From assembly GCA_037953625.1 (NCBI GenBank), contig CM075649.1, positions 64,402,660 to 64,466,659 on the forward strand: a stretch of DNA of 64,000 nucleotides, written 5' to 3'. The stretch's first letter is position 1. Each line of letters opens with the position of its first letter. Positions 49,225-61,156 of the stretch are shown here, in pieces. Below the pieces are notes generated by a model. That model had not been told where the DNA came from. It ran no database searches and saw only the letters and a program-made list of their open reading frames with translations. Source of the stretch: Crotalaria pallida. Its lineage: Eukaryota; Streptophyta; Magnoliopsida; Fabales; Fabaceae. The position numbers and the translations under genes are program-made.

Positions 49225-49540
49225 AATCGACACGCCTTACCAGGCTCGCATCGATGCCGATACGCCTTACCAGGCTCGCACCGGACTTCCATTTTTCCTT
49301 TTTCCTTTTACCTTTTTAATCGACACGCCTTACCAGGCTCGCATCGAACTTCCATTTTCTTTCCTTTCCTTTATTTTCTTTTTAATCGACACGCCTTACC
49401 AGGATCGCATCGATGCCGATACTCCTTCACAGGCTCGCATCGGACTTTCATTTTCCTTACTTTCTTTTACTTTCCTTTTTAATCGACATGCCTTACCAGG
49501 CTCGCATCGATGCCGATACGCCTTCACAGGCTCGCATCGG
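49225..49540 (-). repeat. Hairpin array of LTR G, first copy
   Basis: Units of 25-27 bp around GCCT-TACC-AGGC or GCCT-TCAC-AGGC, with outer arms that covary: ATCGA...TCGAT (49226-49255) versus CCGAT...ATCGG (49513-49540). The second copy is at 51181-51330 through the tandem duplication. Confidence 0.85.
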
Positions 49541-50634
49541 ACTTTTACTTTCTTTCTTTCTCTTTCTTTTCTTTCTCTTTCTTTTCTTTCTCTTTCACTT
49601 TATCCTTTTTCTTAGTCATATATCTTTTCTCTTTTTCTGGTTTATTGTATTTTCTCTTTTATTTCATTTCCTTACTTAGGGACTTGTTATCACATTGTTT
49701 ATCTTTCACTAATTTCAATATCCTTCTTTCTTTTTCTTTTTCTTCTTTTCTTCCTTTTCTTTTTCTTATAATTTAAGTAATTCTTTTAATCTTTATTTTC
49801 TTTTATGACTTATCACATTTTCTAAATTTTCTACTTTACTCTTTTTTTTATTAGTTTCCCTCAATTTTATCCAACTCTAATTAAAACAGTCAAGTATAGC
49901 ATATTCTAGTTCTCGTTACTAATTCTTAGTTATTTCTTTATTTCATTTATCCCTCACACTTACTTAACTTATTATTTCTATTTCATTGACACCAGTTTAT
50001 TTAACCACTCTGTTGACTCACATTATTACTTAACTTATTATCCCTATCTCATTAATTTCATTTTATTTAATTGCTCTATTAACTTAATCTAGCTACTCAA
50101 TTTTTATTACAGTCTTCTACTTAACTTCCCTCATAATGTACTCTCTCTTCGTTTGATTATCTTCTTATTAATTCGCTTATCGTTTTCCTATTTCCTTTTA
50201 AATTTAATTCATTATTTTGCACCTATTGCCCTAATCGGTCTTGTACATATTTATTATTTCCATTACTAATCCCTCCTTTATCTCACTTTACTCTTCGGGT
50301 ACTGTTATACTTATTATCTTTTAGTTCATTAATTCTACTCTCCTTTTTGCCTATTTCATTTTACCCTTTTGTCCTTTTACTTCCCCTATGGTTTTATTTT
50401 TATGATTTCTCACGTTCTTGTTTTATCATGACTATTTTAATATTCTAATTACGCTCATTCGTTACGGGCCTTATTCTACGCTCATTCCTTTTATTCCCTA
50501 AAGTGTGGGTTCTATTACAATTTTATTTACTTCCTTTATATCCACGAGGGTTACCCTAAAGTTCATTAACATACTTTTTAATTGCCCTATTCTCAGCTGC
50601 CACTATAGCATCCTAGAATTTAATTCTTAAGTAA
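49541..50634. other. Pyrimidine-rich part of LTR G
   Basis: T/C-rich sequence with TTTCTTTCTCTTT runs. Open frames here are low-complexity and not credible genes. The first half is repeated at 51331-51896 and the second at 61162-61675. Confidence 0.8.
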
Positions 50635-50657
50635 AGGTAACGCGAACCCTCTTACCT
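50635..50657 (-). promoter_or_regulatory. Donor-like hairpin of LTR G, copy 1
   Basis: AGGTAA/TTACCT inverted repeat; the minus strand reads CGAG|GTAAGAGGG. Copy 2 is 61675-61697. The matching acceptor-like TTTATAG|GTACGG ends at 48913. Confidence 0.45.
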
Positions 50658-51180
50658 CGGGCTTTTTAAATAGAACCTGGATTTTTTTGCTCGGCGACGG
50701 TGACGGCGTCGGTGTTGCTCCTCGTTAGCGGGGACGACCGCGGCTGGACCGAGGAAAGAGCTTTGAGCTTCGAGGTTCCCGACACGAGCCCGGCACGATC
50801 ACGGACCGGTAACGACGCCGGTGACGTCCGTGGAGAGAGAGAGAGATCACGGTGAGAGAGAGGGAATGGAAGAGGGAGAGGCTATGGTGGTGGTGGTGGA
50901 TAGTGGTGGTGGCTCGTGGTGGAGGTGGTGGTGGCGGCCTTGGTGGCGGCGACCGTGGTTGGTGGAGAAGGAGAGGGAGCCAAGTGAGAGAAAGAGAGAG
51001 GGAGCAAGGGAAGGTGAGAGAGAGAGAGATCTATGGAGAGGGAGGGAGGCTCGAGGGGCGGCGGTTAGGGCGGCGGTGGCTCCGGTGAGGGCCGTGGAGG
51101 AGGGAGGAAGAAGGAGGATCGGAGGAAGAGAGAGAAACAAAGGGGGAGAGTGAGTGAGGAAGAAGGTCTCCACGCGTTTT

Positions 51181-51330
51181 ACCAGGCTCACATCGATGTC
51201 GATACGCTTTCACAGGCTCGCATCGGACTTTCATTTTCCTTACTTTCTTTTACTTTCCTTTTTAATCGACACGCCTTACCAGGCTCGCATCGATGTCGAT
51301 ACGCCTTCACAGGCTCGCATCGGACTTTTA
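51181..51330 (-). repeat. Hairpin array of LTR G, duplicated copy
   Basis: Begins abruptly after CCACGCGTTTT at the duplication junction and repeats the GCCT-TCAC-AGGC and GCCT-TACC-AGGC units of the first array, reading GATGTCGAT where copy 1 has GATGCCGAT. Confidence 0.85.
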
Positions 51331-52865
51331 CTTTCTTTCTTTCTCTTTCTTTTCTTTCTCTTTCTTTTCTTTCTCTTTCACTTTATCCTTTTTCTTAGTC
51401 ATTTATCTTTTCTCTTTTTCTGGTTTATTGTATTTTCTCTTTTATTTCATTTCCTTACTTAAGGACTTGTTATCACATTGTTTATCTTTCACTAATTTCA
51501 ATATCCTTCTTTCTTTTCCTTTTTCTTCTTTTCTTCCTTTTCTTTTTCTTATAATTTAAGTAATTCTTTTAATCTTTATTTTCTTTTATGACTTATCACA
51601 TTTTCTACTTTACTCTATTTCTTTTTATTAGTTTCCCTCAATTTTATCCAACTCTAATTAAAACAGTCAAGTATAGCATATTCTAGTTCTCGTTACTAAT
51701 TCTTAGTTATTTCTTTATTTCATTTATCCCTCACACTTACTTAACTTATTATTTCTATTTCATTGACACCAGTTTATTTAACCACTCTGTTGACTCACAT
51801 TATTACTTAACTTATTATCCCTATCTCATTAATTTCATTTTATTTAATTGCTCTATTAACTTAATCTAGCTACTCAACATTTATTACAGTCTTCTATGTA
51901 ACACTCTCACATTTATTGGATAATTTTAGGTTTTATTAAAATCGGAGTTTGAAAATTCCTTTTTAACACTTAAATTTCTTTATAAGGTTTTACGAAAATC
52001 CGGCAGAGTTTCCTCTGTTTTCCGGACTTCCCAAAAATTTTCTTCTAAAAACCTGTCAGTCCAGAATTGTTTTAAAAACATAAACAACAACAGTTTAAAA
52101 ATCGTAACAGATCCTAACGCCCGATTAATGCAACTTCAGGGCAAACTACTAATTCATATATAATTTACAAAAAGTAATTATCCACTCAAAATATGTAAAA
52201 TACATTCCACGTAGTGGAACTTGAAATCCTGCTCGGCCAACACTGGTGTATGCTCCACTTGTGTACCTGAAAAATATTAACCACACAGGGGAAGCATCAC
52301 ACAGAACTTAAAAGAGAGATTTCTAAGCAGATATATACGACACACCACGACCATTCAAGCCTATGCTATACTACTTAATTCATGTTCTTTTTTTTTTCCT
52401 TTTTCCTTCCTAACTGTTTCCCAATTCCTTTTTCTATCTAATTGTTTTCTTTTAAATAATCCCTAACCTCTAATTATTTTTATTCCTCATTACTTTCGCT
52501 CTTTCATTTTTATTCCTTTTTCCTAATCACCCTAATTTCTCTACTCACTCTCTTTCCAATTAACCTATTTCTTCTTCTTCCTATCCCATCTTCTTATTCT
52601 CATTCTTTATCCGCTTTCCATTAGTCGTTTATGTTTAGCATTTCCATAATTATTCTCCGTATTTATTTCCTTTAATTCCTATATCAATTTCATTGTTCAC
52701 CTTCTTATTTCATTTTTCAATGTCCACTCTATTATCCATTTTTCCTTTTCAATACCATTTTCCATTTCCTTTTCCATTTTTCCTTTTTAATTATTTTCCC
52801 CGTTTCCAAATAAATCCCGTTATATCCCCTTACCTTTTTCCTTATTCTTTTCCCCTTTTATTTAC

Positions 52866-53710
52866 GGTGTATGTATGTCTCCACCAAATCGAAGGCCTAC
52901 ACACATACACCAATCACGATGTATGTCTCCACCAAATCGAAGGCCTACATACATCGCTTTTCCATTACCATTATCTTATCCAATTTTATTCCCTGTTTCC
53001 CTTATTCATTTCCTTTTATTTACGGTGTATGTATGTCTCCACCAAATCGAAGGCCTACATGCATACACCAATCATGATGTATGTCTCCACCAAATCGAAG
53101 GCCTACATACATCGCTTTTCCTTTACCGTTTACCTTATTTTATCCATTATCCTTTCCTTTTTCCTTTTTATTTAGGGTGTATGTATGTCTCCACCAAATC
53201 GAAGGCCTACATACATACACCAATCACGATGTATGTCTCCACCAAATCGAAGGCCTACATACATTGCTTTTCCATTACCGTTTTACCTCTTTATTATTTG
53301 GCCACAGGGTCAATACAACCACCTGCGCCGTGCCACAGGGTCAATACAACCACCTGTGACATGTACCATTTTATTTAGGCCACAGGGTCAATACAACCAC
53401 CTGTGACATTTACCATTTATCAGGCCACAGGGTCAATACAACCACCTGCGCCGTGCCACAGGGTCAATACAACCACCTGTGACATTTACCATTGTATTTC
53501 CTTTTCCTTTTTATTTACGGTGTATGTATGTCTCCACCAAATCGAAGGCCTACATACATACACCATCGACGATGTATGTCTCCACCAAATCGAAGGCCTA
53601 CATACATCGCCCCAGTTTCATTGTATTGTCTCCCCCAAATCGAAGGCCTACAATACAACCCCAATTTTACGATGTATCGTCTCCCCCAAATCGAAGGCCT
53701 ACGATACATC
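52866..53710 (-). repeat. Covarying hairpin array of LTR H (left copy)
   Basis: Eight-plus units keep a core CTCC(A/C)CCAAATCGAAGGCC while the arms differ: GGTGTATGTATGT/ACATACATACACC (13 bp, 53176-53221), GATGTATGT/ACATACATC, TTGTATTGT/ACAATACAA (53621-53658) and GATGTATCGT/ACGATACATC (53671-53710). A second unit type at 53301-53484 has CACAGG...CCTGTG arms around GTCAATACAACCA, five copies. Confidence 0.93.
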
Positions 53711-54068
53711 ACCATATTTATCCAATATTAATTGTCCATATTATTTGTCATTATTTTGCCAACCAATTCCGTTTAACTTTTACCTGATTTTGCCATATAC
53801 AATTATACTTTAATTCTCTTTACTCTCATTTGTTCATTTCTAAGTTTATTTCCCTATTCACCATTTTTATTCTTTTGCCACACCCTACCAATCTAATTAA
53901 TTAATTATTCTGTTACTTACCTTTTTGTTCATCACTATTTGATTCCCCTATTTACTCCATCTACCTTTCTTCATTATTAGCGGGTTACCCTAAGGTTCGT
54001 TAACAATTAACATTTCCCCCTGTCCTAGCGATAGATATAACTACCCAGAAATACAACCCTTAAGGACT

Positions 54069-54087
54069 GGTAATGAAACCCCTTACC
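54069..54087 (-). promoter_or_regulatory. Donor-like hairpin of LTR H (left copy)
   Basis: GGTAA/TTACC inverted repeat with a 9-nt spacer; the minus strand reads TTGAG|GTAAGG. Right copy at 60162-60180. Confidence 0.45.
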
Positions 54088-54647
54088 TCAATCGATGACA
54101 GTGAGAGGGGTAACCTTAATCTGACGCTTTACTCCCCGACCCACGCTTTAGCTCGGCTCCAACTTGATCCTAAGTTTCCCCAATCTTCGATTCCAAGCAC
54201 GGTGGGGAAAATCGATCTCGATCACGGTGACGGTGTTGCTCTTCGACACCGGGAGGAGAGAGAGAAAGCTTGGCTAAAAGGGGAAGGAGAGAGGGAACCA
54301 AGAGGGAAGAGAGAGAAAGGGCCAAAGGGAGAGAGAAAAAGAGAGAAAGGAGTTGGTGAGGGTAGTGGGTGACCGGCGTGGTGGCTGGCCGTGGTGGCTG
54401 GCCGTTTCCGGTGGAGAGACAAGGAGGAGAGGGAGAATCAAGTGAGAGGAGGAGAGAGAGAAAGAGGGCGGATCTATGGGGAAGGAGGAAGAGCCAAGGA
54501 GGTGGCGGCGGTTTTGGGTGGTGAAGGAAGGAGGAGGCCGGAGTTGAAAGAGGAGGGGCGGAAATGGGGTTTTCAGCCCTAGAGAGAGAAAGCAAAAGGG
54601 GAATGAATGGAGAAGAAGACTCAACGCGTTTTATGTTGTTTCTACAT

Positions 54648-54690
54648 GAAGTATCCGGATACTTTGGCTGGTATCCGGATACTTTTACCA
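54648..54690. repeat. AGTATCCGGATACT palindromes of LTR H
   Basis: Two copies of GTATCCGGATAC (one AAGTATCCGGATACTT) about 410-450 bp from the LTR start; right LTR copies at about 60740-60780. Confidence 0.85.
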
Positions 54691-55097
54691 GATGCCTGAT
54701 TTATTTTTTTTCTATTTTTCAGCTATTTTCTCCCCAACTTCAAATAGCCATAACTTCTTCGTTCACCGTCGGATCTTGCTCAAATTTGAGGAGCAACTTC
54801 CTAAAAATCATATCTTCATATCCAATGGTGGAAATTTTGTTTTGAGTCCTAAATCTTTTATTTTGATTTTCTAACCTACGTTATGTTTTAACACCGAATT
54901 ATCTATTTTTCTGGCTTGTTCCTAATTCCAATTTAATGCTCCTTTCTTTTCTAAATCATTATTATTATTATTATTAATCTTTTCTAATGCTTGTGCACTT
55001 ATTTTAATACCTATTTATGGCTTTATTTATATTATCCCTATTATCCCAGATTATTATTAATTCATTTGTATCTGGGTTTAAAATTTGGGATGTTACA

Positions 55098-55136
55098 TTT
55101 CTCCCCAACTTATTAGAATTTCGTCCCCGAAATTCT
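55098..55136 (-). other. Polypurine tract and pre-PPT hairpin of H
   Basis: The tract (reverse complement of TTTCTCCCCAACTTA, 55098-55112) abuts the LTR; hairpin AGAATTTCG/CGAAATTCT with GGGA loop in sense at 55115-55136. Confidence 0.85.
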
Positions 55137-56839
55137 GTTCAATTCCTTCAAATGGAGAACCATCCCATTGGTAAGCTTTGGACCACGGTTTTCACTTTCC
55201 TTCGGTTTTTACTTTCCGCTCCATATATGGTTAGGGTCATGCCCATTTCGACGTCTGTCTTCTAGCACTACGTACTATCTCTATCGGTGTAGCATCGTCA
55301 GTTTTCTTATTATTAAAGTTCCATCTCCCATTCCTTGGATTGAAATCCTCCCCCACTTAGCATTGTCATACTTGATTATATTCATGCTAAGGGATATGCT
55401 CATTCGCAGCTCAGAATTGGGTACACAAGTTCCTGACCGGTATCCAAGGCTGAGAAGAGGACGCGTGGGTGACTATCTATCGGTAGGCATAGAACTACGC
55501 CGGGCTTCTACGACTTGGCCAATTCTCACCTTTGCATCTGAGATGCTTGAAGCTTGAAGGGAGTGAAGATGAAAAGAAGAAACATGAAGTACTCAAGAAT
55601 GAGTCTCATGGTCTTTGCAAGATGACCCAGGATGGACTGGATACATGTCAAGCAAAAGACAATGGAGATTATTCCCCAAAGTATGCATTTTCAGCAAAGA
55701 TTCGTCGAAGGATGCGTTTCTATGGATCTGCGGCTAACTGGTTGGTCTTGGTCCATCGGGGTCCTATCAAATGCACAGGGTCCCAAAAGACTGAGATTAT
55801 CACTTGCGGTGTTCCGACGTAACGTCTTGATTGAGATTCCACTTCGCGACTTCACTTTTATCCCGTTTACCTTTTACTACTTCAAGTGAGTCTAGCAAAG
55901 TCACACTTAAAATCAATCTTCACCGCGTTTGCATTCTACTTCGATGCTACTTTCTTCCCGTTCGTTTAGTAATTTCAATTCGATATAGGAATTCCTAAAG
56001 ATGGATTACACTTGAGGGTCAAGGTCAAGGCCTAGTTGTTATTTCTCAATTCGGTGTTATTTTGGGGAACCTTGTTTTACCCCAAGTTTAACTCTCGTTC
56101 GATTCTCCGCGAAGTGTTTGGAATTATCTGTTTAGTAGTCCTATGGCTTACGGTATGATTACGAGTTATTGTCGCTCGGATAGGATCCGAATTGAGTCGT
56201 CACGTCTCCCCCACTTGGTATCAACATACCTGAGTAAGTCGAAGGCAGGGAGGAAACTAGGCGAATTCCAAGAATTGATTAGCTAGGCTTTCCGTACTTA
56301 CGCATACGGCTAAGTTCTCATGCAAGTTAGAGGGGTGGTTCGATCATTTAGTTGGGTGTTCTCGGTGGAAATAAAGAATAAGAGTGTCTTGAATGGGGTT
56401 GGTTTCTGAATCACTGTTCACGAGTCTTGGTAAGGATCCTATAGGGTTAGAGTTCAATCGGGCTTTCGAAGAGATAGAATTCCTAAATGGTTTGTTCGGA
56501 TCTCAACTAGATGATTGCAATAATATAACATGTCAATAAATGCGAAGACCGAGGTGGTCAGTCCCAATCTCACATTTATCAACTGTACATCACTGCGTTA
56601 TTGAATGATAGCATTATCTTTTAACAGGTGCAAGAGAAAGGATGACCAATCCTGACCTTACACTCTATTAGAGGACGACACTATCACAATTGAGCTTCGT
56701 GAAATTTCTAGCTAAGGTTTTAACACTTATCGACTCCTTCTAGATTACACTACTCACACTTACTCTAGGCAAAGACGCTAAAGCAATCTGTTGGTGCAAC
56801 ATTACACGAAAAGTACCTTAGATTAGTTTATTTCTCGTT
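55137..56839 (-). other. 3' part of H interior, no pol
   Basis: 1.7 kb between the gag stop and the polypurine tract. I find no protease, RT, RNase H or integrase motif on either strand. The plus-strand frame 55532-55822 is unrecognised. The stretch nearest the tract matches F's interior. Confidence 0.75.
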
Positions 56840-57811
56840 CTATGTGCCCATAGGACAGTTTGCAGCACGGTGTCCGGGTTGGCCGCATTGGAAGCAGAGA
56901 CCTTCCTTTCTACGCTGCTCCAGCATCCAACACATACGAGTATGGGATCCTCCACAATGTGGACATGGTGGCCTGGTCCTTGAAGCGGTCGCACTCTGAC
57001 CCGCATTCTCTAGCACCACTGCTCTGGTGTGGTTAACAGCGTGTGAACCTGATCCTTGAGCCAATCCCTTACCCTTGTTGAGACCTACTTCACTCGGTAT
57101 ATTCTTGCTCCTTTCCTCTGCTTCCTGCTGATTCAAACTCTTCTCATAAGAGCTAGTCATATTCACCAGCTGAGAGAGGTTAGCTATACCCTGGTGCACA
57201 AAGATAGTCCGAATCCTGGCATTGAGACCTGCTTCAAATTTAATACACTTGGTGCGTTCGTCTGCGTCCCGATAACTGCCAGAATAGCGAATCAGATCTT
57301 CAAATTGTGCCGCATACTCACCGACAGTCATACTTCCTTGCTCCAGATGCAGAAAAGCGATCTCTTTTTCCCTACGAACATCCTCAGGAAAATACTTTCC
57401 TAGGATGTGAGCCTTAAACAGATCAAAAGTGATATCCTGATTAGCTGCCTCCAATTCTCTTCACATTCGTTCCCACCAATACTCTGCTTCATCAGTCAAC
57501 ATATACTGCGCTAGCAACACAGTTTGTTCAGCAGGTGGCGCCATGGTGCGAAGGATCTTCTCAATTTCCTTGAGCCATCGCTGAGCTCCATCAGGATTAT
57601 ACCCTCCTTCGAACCTAGGAGGTTCGCATTTCCTAAATCGAGCCATCCAGTCAATTTCGACAGGAATGGGTGGTGGATTCAATGCTGCGGCTGCGGCTGC
57701 TGCAATGTTTTCCGCTTGGTTCTGTTGCATTCGGGCCTGATTCTGATTCATTTGAATCAGGTTCTCCAATATAGCAGCCATCCGATCATTTTCGGTACGT
57801 CGCCCAGCCAT
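56840..57811 (-). pseudogene. gag: gag of element H (one in-frame stop)
   Basis: Encodes a Ty3/gypsy Gag. N-terminus MAGRRTENDRMAAILENL with an Ala-rich run, then PPRFEGGYNPDGAQRWLKEI, EAEYWWERM, a TGA at 57461-57463, then in the same frame KYFPEDVRREKEIAFLHLEQ, TVGEYAAQFEDLI, CIKFEAGLNARIR, and a CCHC knuckle CFQCGQPGHRAANC before the stop at 56840. The knuckle is intact. The TGA sits between conserved segments; it is a mutation or, less likely, a readthrough site. Unlike A, the frame ends right after the knuckle and no pol follows. The start is the first Met, about 165 nt inside the primer site. Confidence 0.9.
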
Positions 57812-57974
57812 ACTGTTAGGTCACGAAGGGAACAGCCAGTTAAAGACTGAATACTTAATCAATAACCTAAATATCCTATTCCTAGACTTAAACTCTTACT
57901 AAACGAATCAGTTACTCGCTTGGTGAGTAACCATCGGAGATGTGAGTCCACACTCCAAAGGCCGAGGAAAAACT

Positions 57975-57986
57975 GCTCTGATACCA
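57975..57986 (-). other. Primer binding site of H
   Basis: GCTCTGATACCA on the plus strand, i.e. TGGTATCAGAGC in sense, 3 nt from the LTR at 57990. Initiator Met tRNA type. Confidence 0.92.
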
Positions 57987-57989
57987 AAA

Positions 57990-60900
57990 TGTAACACTCT
58001 CACATTTATTGGATAATTTTAGGTTTTATTAAAATCGGAGTTTGAAAATTCCTTTTTAACACTTAAATTTCTTTATAAGGTTTTACGAAAATCCTGCAGA
58101 GTTTCCTCTGTTTTCCGGACTTCCCAAAAATTTTCTTCTAAAAACCTGTCAGTCCAGAATTGTTTTAAAAACATAAACAACAACAGTTTAAAAATCGTAA
58201 CAGATCCTAACGCCCGATTAATGCAACTTCAGGGCAAACTACTAATTCATATATAATTTACAAAAAGTAATTATCCACTCAAAATATGTAAAATACATTC
58301 CACGTAGTGGAACTTGAAATCCTGCTCGGCCAACACTGGTGTATGCTCCACTTGTGTACCTGAAAAATATTAACCACACAGGGGAAGCATCACACAGAAC
58401 TTAAAAGAGAGATTTCTAAGCAGATATATACGACACACCACGACCATTCAAGCCTATGCTATACTACTTAATTCATGTTCTTTTTTTTTTCCTTTTTCCT
58501 TCCTAACTGTTTCCCAATTCCTTTTTCTATCTAATTGTTTTCTTTTAAATAATCCCTAACCTCTAATTATTTTTATTCCTCATTACTTTCGCTCTTTCAT
58601 TTTTATTCCTTTTTCCTAATCACCCTAATTTCTCTACTCACTCTCTTTCCAATTAACCTATTTCTTCTTCTTCCTATCCCATCTTCTTATTCTCATTCTT
58701 TATCCGTTTTCCATTAGTCGTTTATGCTTAGCATTTCCATAATTATTCTCCGTATTTATTTCCTTTAATTCCTATATCAATTTCATTGTTCACCTTCTTA
58801 TTTCATTTTTCAATGTCCACTCTATTATCCATTTTTCCTTTTCATTACCATTTTCCATTTCCTTTTCCATTTTTCCTTTTTAATTATTTTCCCCGTTTCC
58901 AAATAAATCCCGTTATATCCCCTTACCTTTTTCCTTATTCTTTTCCCCTTTTATTTACGGTGTATGTATGTCTCCACCAAATCGAAGGCCTACACACATA
59001 CACCAATCACGATGTATGTCTCCACCAAATCGAAGGCCTACATACATCGCTTTTCCATTACCATTATCTTATCCAATTTTATTCCCTGTTTCCCTTATTC
59101 ATTTCCTTTTATTTACGGTGTATGTATGTCTCCACCAAATCGAAGGCCTACATACATACACCAATCACGATGTATGTCTCCACCAAATCGAAGGCCTACA
59201 TACATCGCTTTTCCTTTACCGTTTACCTTATTTTATCCATTATCCTTTCCTTTTTCCATTTTATTTAGGGTGTATGTATGTCTCCACCAAATCGAAGGCC
59301 TACATACATACACCAATCACGATGTATGTCTCCACCAAATCGAAGGCCTACATACATTGCTTTTCCATTACCGTTTTACCTCTTTATTATTTGGCCACAG
59401 GGTCAATACAACCACCTGCGCCGTGCCACAGGGTCAATACAACCACCTGTGACATGTACCATTTTATTTAGGCCACAGGGTCGATACAACCACCTGTGAC
59501 ATTTACCATTTATCAGGCCACAGGGTCAATACAACCACCTGCGCCGTGCCACAGGGTCAATACAACCACCTGTGACATTTACCATTGTATTTCCTTTTCC
59601 TTTTTATTTACGGTGTATGTATGTCTCCACCAAATCGAAGGCCTACATACATACACCATCGACGATGTATGTCTCCACCAAATTGAAGGCCTACATACAT
59701 CGCCCCAGTTTCGTTGTATTGTCTCCCCCAAATCGAAGGCCTACAATACAACCCCAATTTTACGATGTATCGTCACCCCCAAATCGAAGGCCTACGATAC
59801 ATCACCATATTTATCCAATATTAATTGTCCATATTATTTGTCGTTATTTTGCCAACCAATTCCGTTTAACTTTTACCTGATTTTGCCATATACAATTATA
59901 CTTTAATTCTCTTTACTCTCATTTGTTCATTTCTAAGTTTATTTCCCTATTCACCATTTTTATTCTTTTGCCACGCCCTACCAATCTAATTAATTAATTA
60001 TTCTGTTACTTACCTTTTTGTTCATCACTATTTGATTCCCCTATTTACTCCATCTACCTTTCTTCATTATTAGCGGGTTACCCTAAGGTTCGTTAACAAT
60101 TAACATTTCCCCCGGTCCTAGCGATAGATATAACTACCCAGAAATACACCCCTTAAGGACTGGTAATGAAACCCCTTACCTCAATCGATGACAGTGAGAG
60201 GGGTAACCTTAATCTGACGCTTTACTCCCCGACCCACGCTTTAGCTCGGCTCCAACTTGATCCTAAGTTTCCCCAATCTTCGATTCCAAGCACGGTGGGG
60301 ACAATCGATCTCGATCACGGTGACGGTGTTGCTCTTCGACACCGGGAGGAGAGAGAGAAAGCTCGGCTAAAAGGGGAAGGAGAGAGGGAACAAAGAGGGA
60401 AGAGAGAGAAAGGGCCAAAGGGAGAGAGAAAAAGAGAGAAAGGAGTTGGTGAGGGTAGTGGGTGGCCGGCATGGTGGCTGGCCGTGGTGGCTGGCCGTTT
60501 CCGGTGGAGAGACAAGGAGGAGAGGGAGAATCAAGTGAGAGGAGGAGAGAGAGAAAGAGGGTGGATCTATGAGGAAGGAGGAAGAGCCAAGGAGGTGGCG
60601 GCGGTTTTGGGTTGTGAAGGAAGGAGGAGGCCGGAGTTGAAAGAGGAGGGGCGGAAATGGGGTTTTGAGCCCTAGAGAGAGAAAGCAAAAGGGGAATGAA
60701 TGGAGAAGAAGACTCAACGCGTTTTATGCTGTTTCTGCACGAAGTATCCGGATACTTTGGCTGGTATCCGGATACTTTTACCAGATGCCTGATTTATATT
60801 TTTTCTATTTTTCAGCTATTTTCTACCCAACTTCAAATAGCCATAACTTCTTCGTTCACCGTCGGATCTTGCTCAAATTTGAGGAGCAACTTCCTAAAAA

Positions 60901-61156
60901 TCATATCTTCATATCCAACGGTGGAAATTTTGTTTTGAGTCCTAAATCTTTTATTTTTATTTTCTAACCTACGTTATGTTTTAACACCGAATTATCTATT
61001 TTTCTGGCCTGTTCCTAATTCCAATTTATGCTCCTTTCTTTTCTAATGCTTGTGCACTTATTTTAATACCTATTTATGGCTTTATTTATATTATCCCTAT
61101 TATCCCAAATTATTATTAATTCATTTGTATCTGGGTTTAAAATTTGGGATGTTACA
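57990..61156 (-). mobile_element. Right LTR of H (5' LTR)
   Basis: 3167 bp. Hairpin array 58959-59803 (one core has C to T), donor 60179, acceptor 58360, palindromes near 60740-60780. As the 5' LTR it would drive transcription of gag. Confidence 0.93.
58959..59803 (-). repeat. Covarying hairpin array of LTR H (right copy)
   Basis: Same unit order as the left copy, including the 9- and 10-bp variant stems at the end and the five CACAGG...CCTGTG units. Confidence 0.93.

Larger units (their letters stand above)
51897..55097 (-). mobile_element. Left LTR of H (3' LTR)
   Basis: From its start at 55097: AGTATCCGGATACT palindromes (54648-54690), pyrimidine-rich leader, donor hairpin (54069-54087, GTAAGG with intron start at 54086), hairpin array (52866-53710), conserved AAGTTCTGTGT block (52299-52309), acceptor TTTTTCAG|GTACAC (52267), and TTCCAC/GTGGAA hairpin (52205-52219). 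The predicted intron is 1820 nt, the same in both LTRs. Confidence 0.93.
51897..61156 (-). mobile_element. Element H: gag-only LTR retrotransposon
   Basis: Exact duplication TTCTA (51892-51896, 61157-61161); the empty site is visible at about 50113 in the other copy of the G duplication. LTRs are 51897-55097 (3201 bp) and 57990-61156 (3167 bp), nearly identical except for an ATT-rich indel of about 30 bp near 54955. The 2.9 kb interior has a minus-strand primer site, a gag gene and a polypurine tract, but no protease, RT or integrase. Confidence 0.95.

Noticed and set aside
49084..49482. 132-codon frame through the G array, and similar frames in the H arrays (52693-53813, 58786-59906)
   Set aside because: They are translations of tandem hairpin units (HALPGSHR, SPPNRRPTYI). 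Open only because the repeat lacks stops in that phase, and on the antisense strand of the LTR.
50821..51153. Open frames of about 80-115 codons in GA/GGT-rich DNA (both strands), also at 54073-54624, 60166-60717 and 61740-62230
   Set aside because: Low-complexity Arg/Glu/Trp or Ser/Pro/Leu translations on both strands of a purine-rich LTR leader. No domain, and frames differ between copies.
52866..53710. CRISPR-like array (regular repeats with spacers)
   Set aside because: Repeats are self-complementary with variable arms, spacers are low-complexity and sometimes absent, both LTRs carry identical arrays, and the context is a plant retrotransposon. No cas genes.
55532..55822. 96-codon plus-strand frame in H's interior
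   Set aside because: Antisense to the element, no recognisable domain, no homolog in F's interior. Likely chance.
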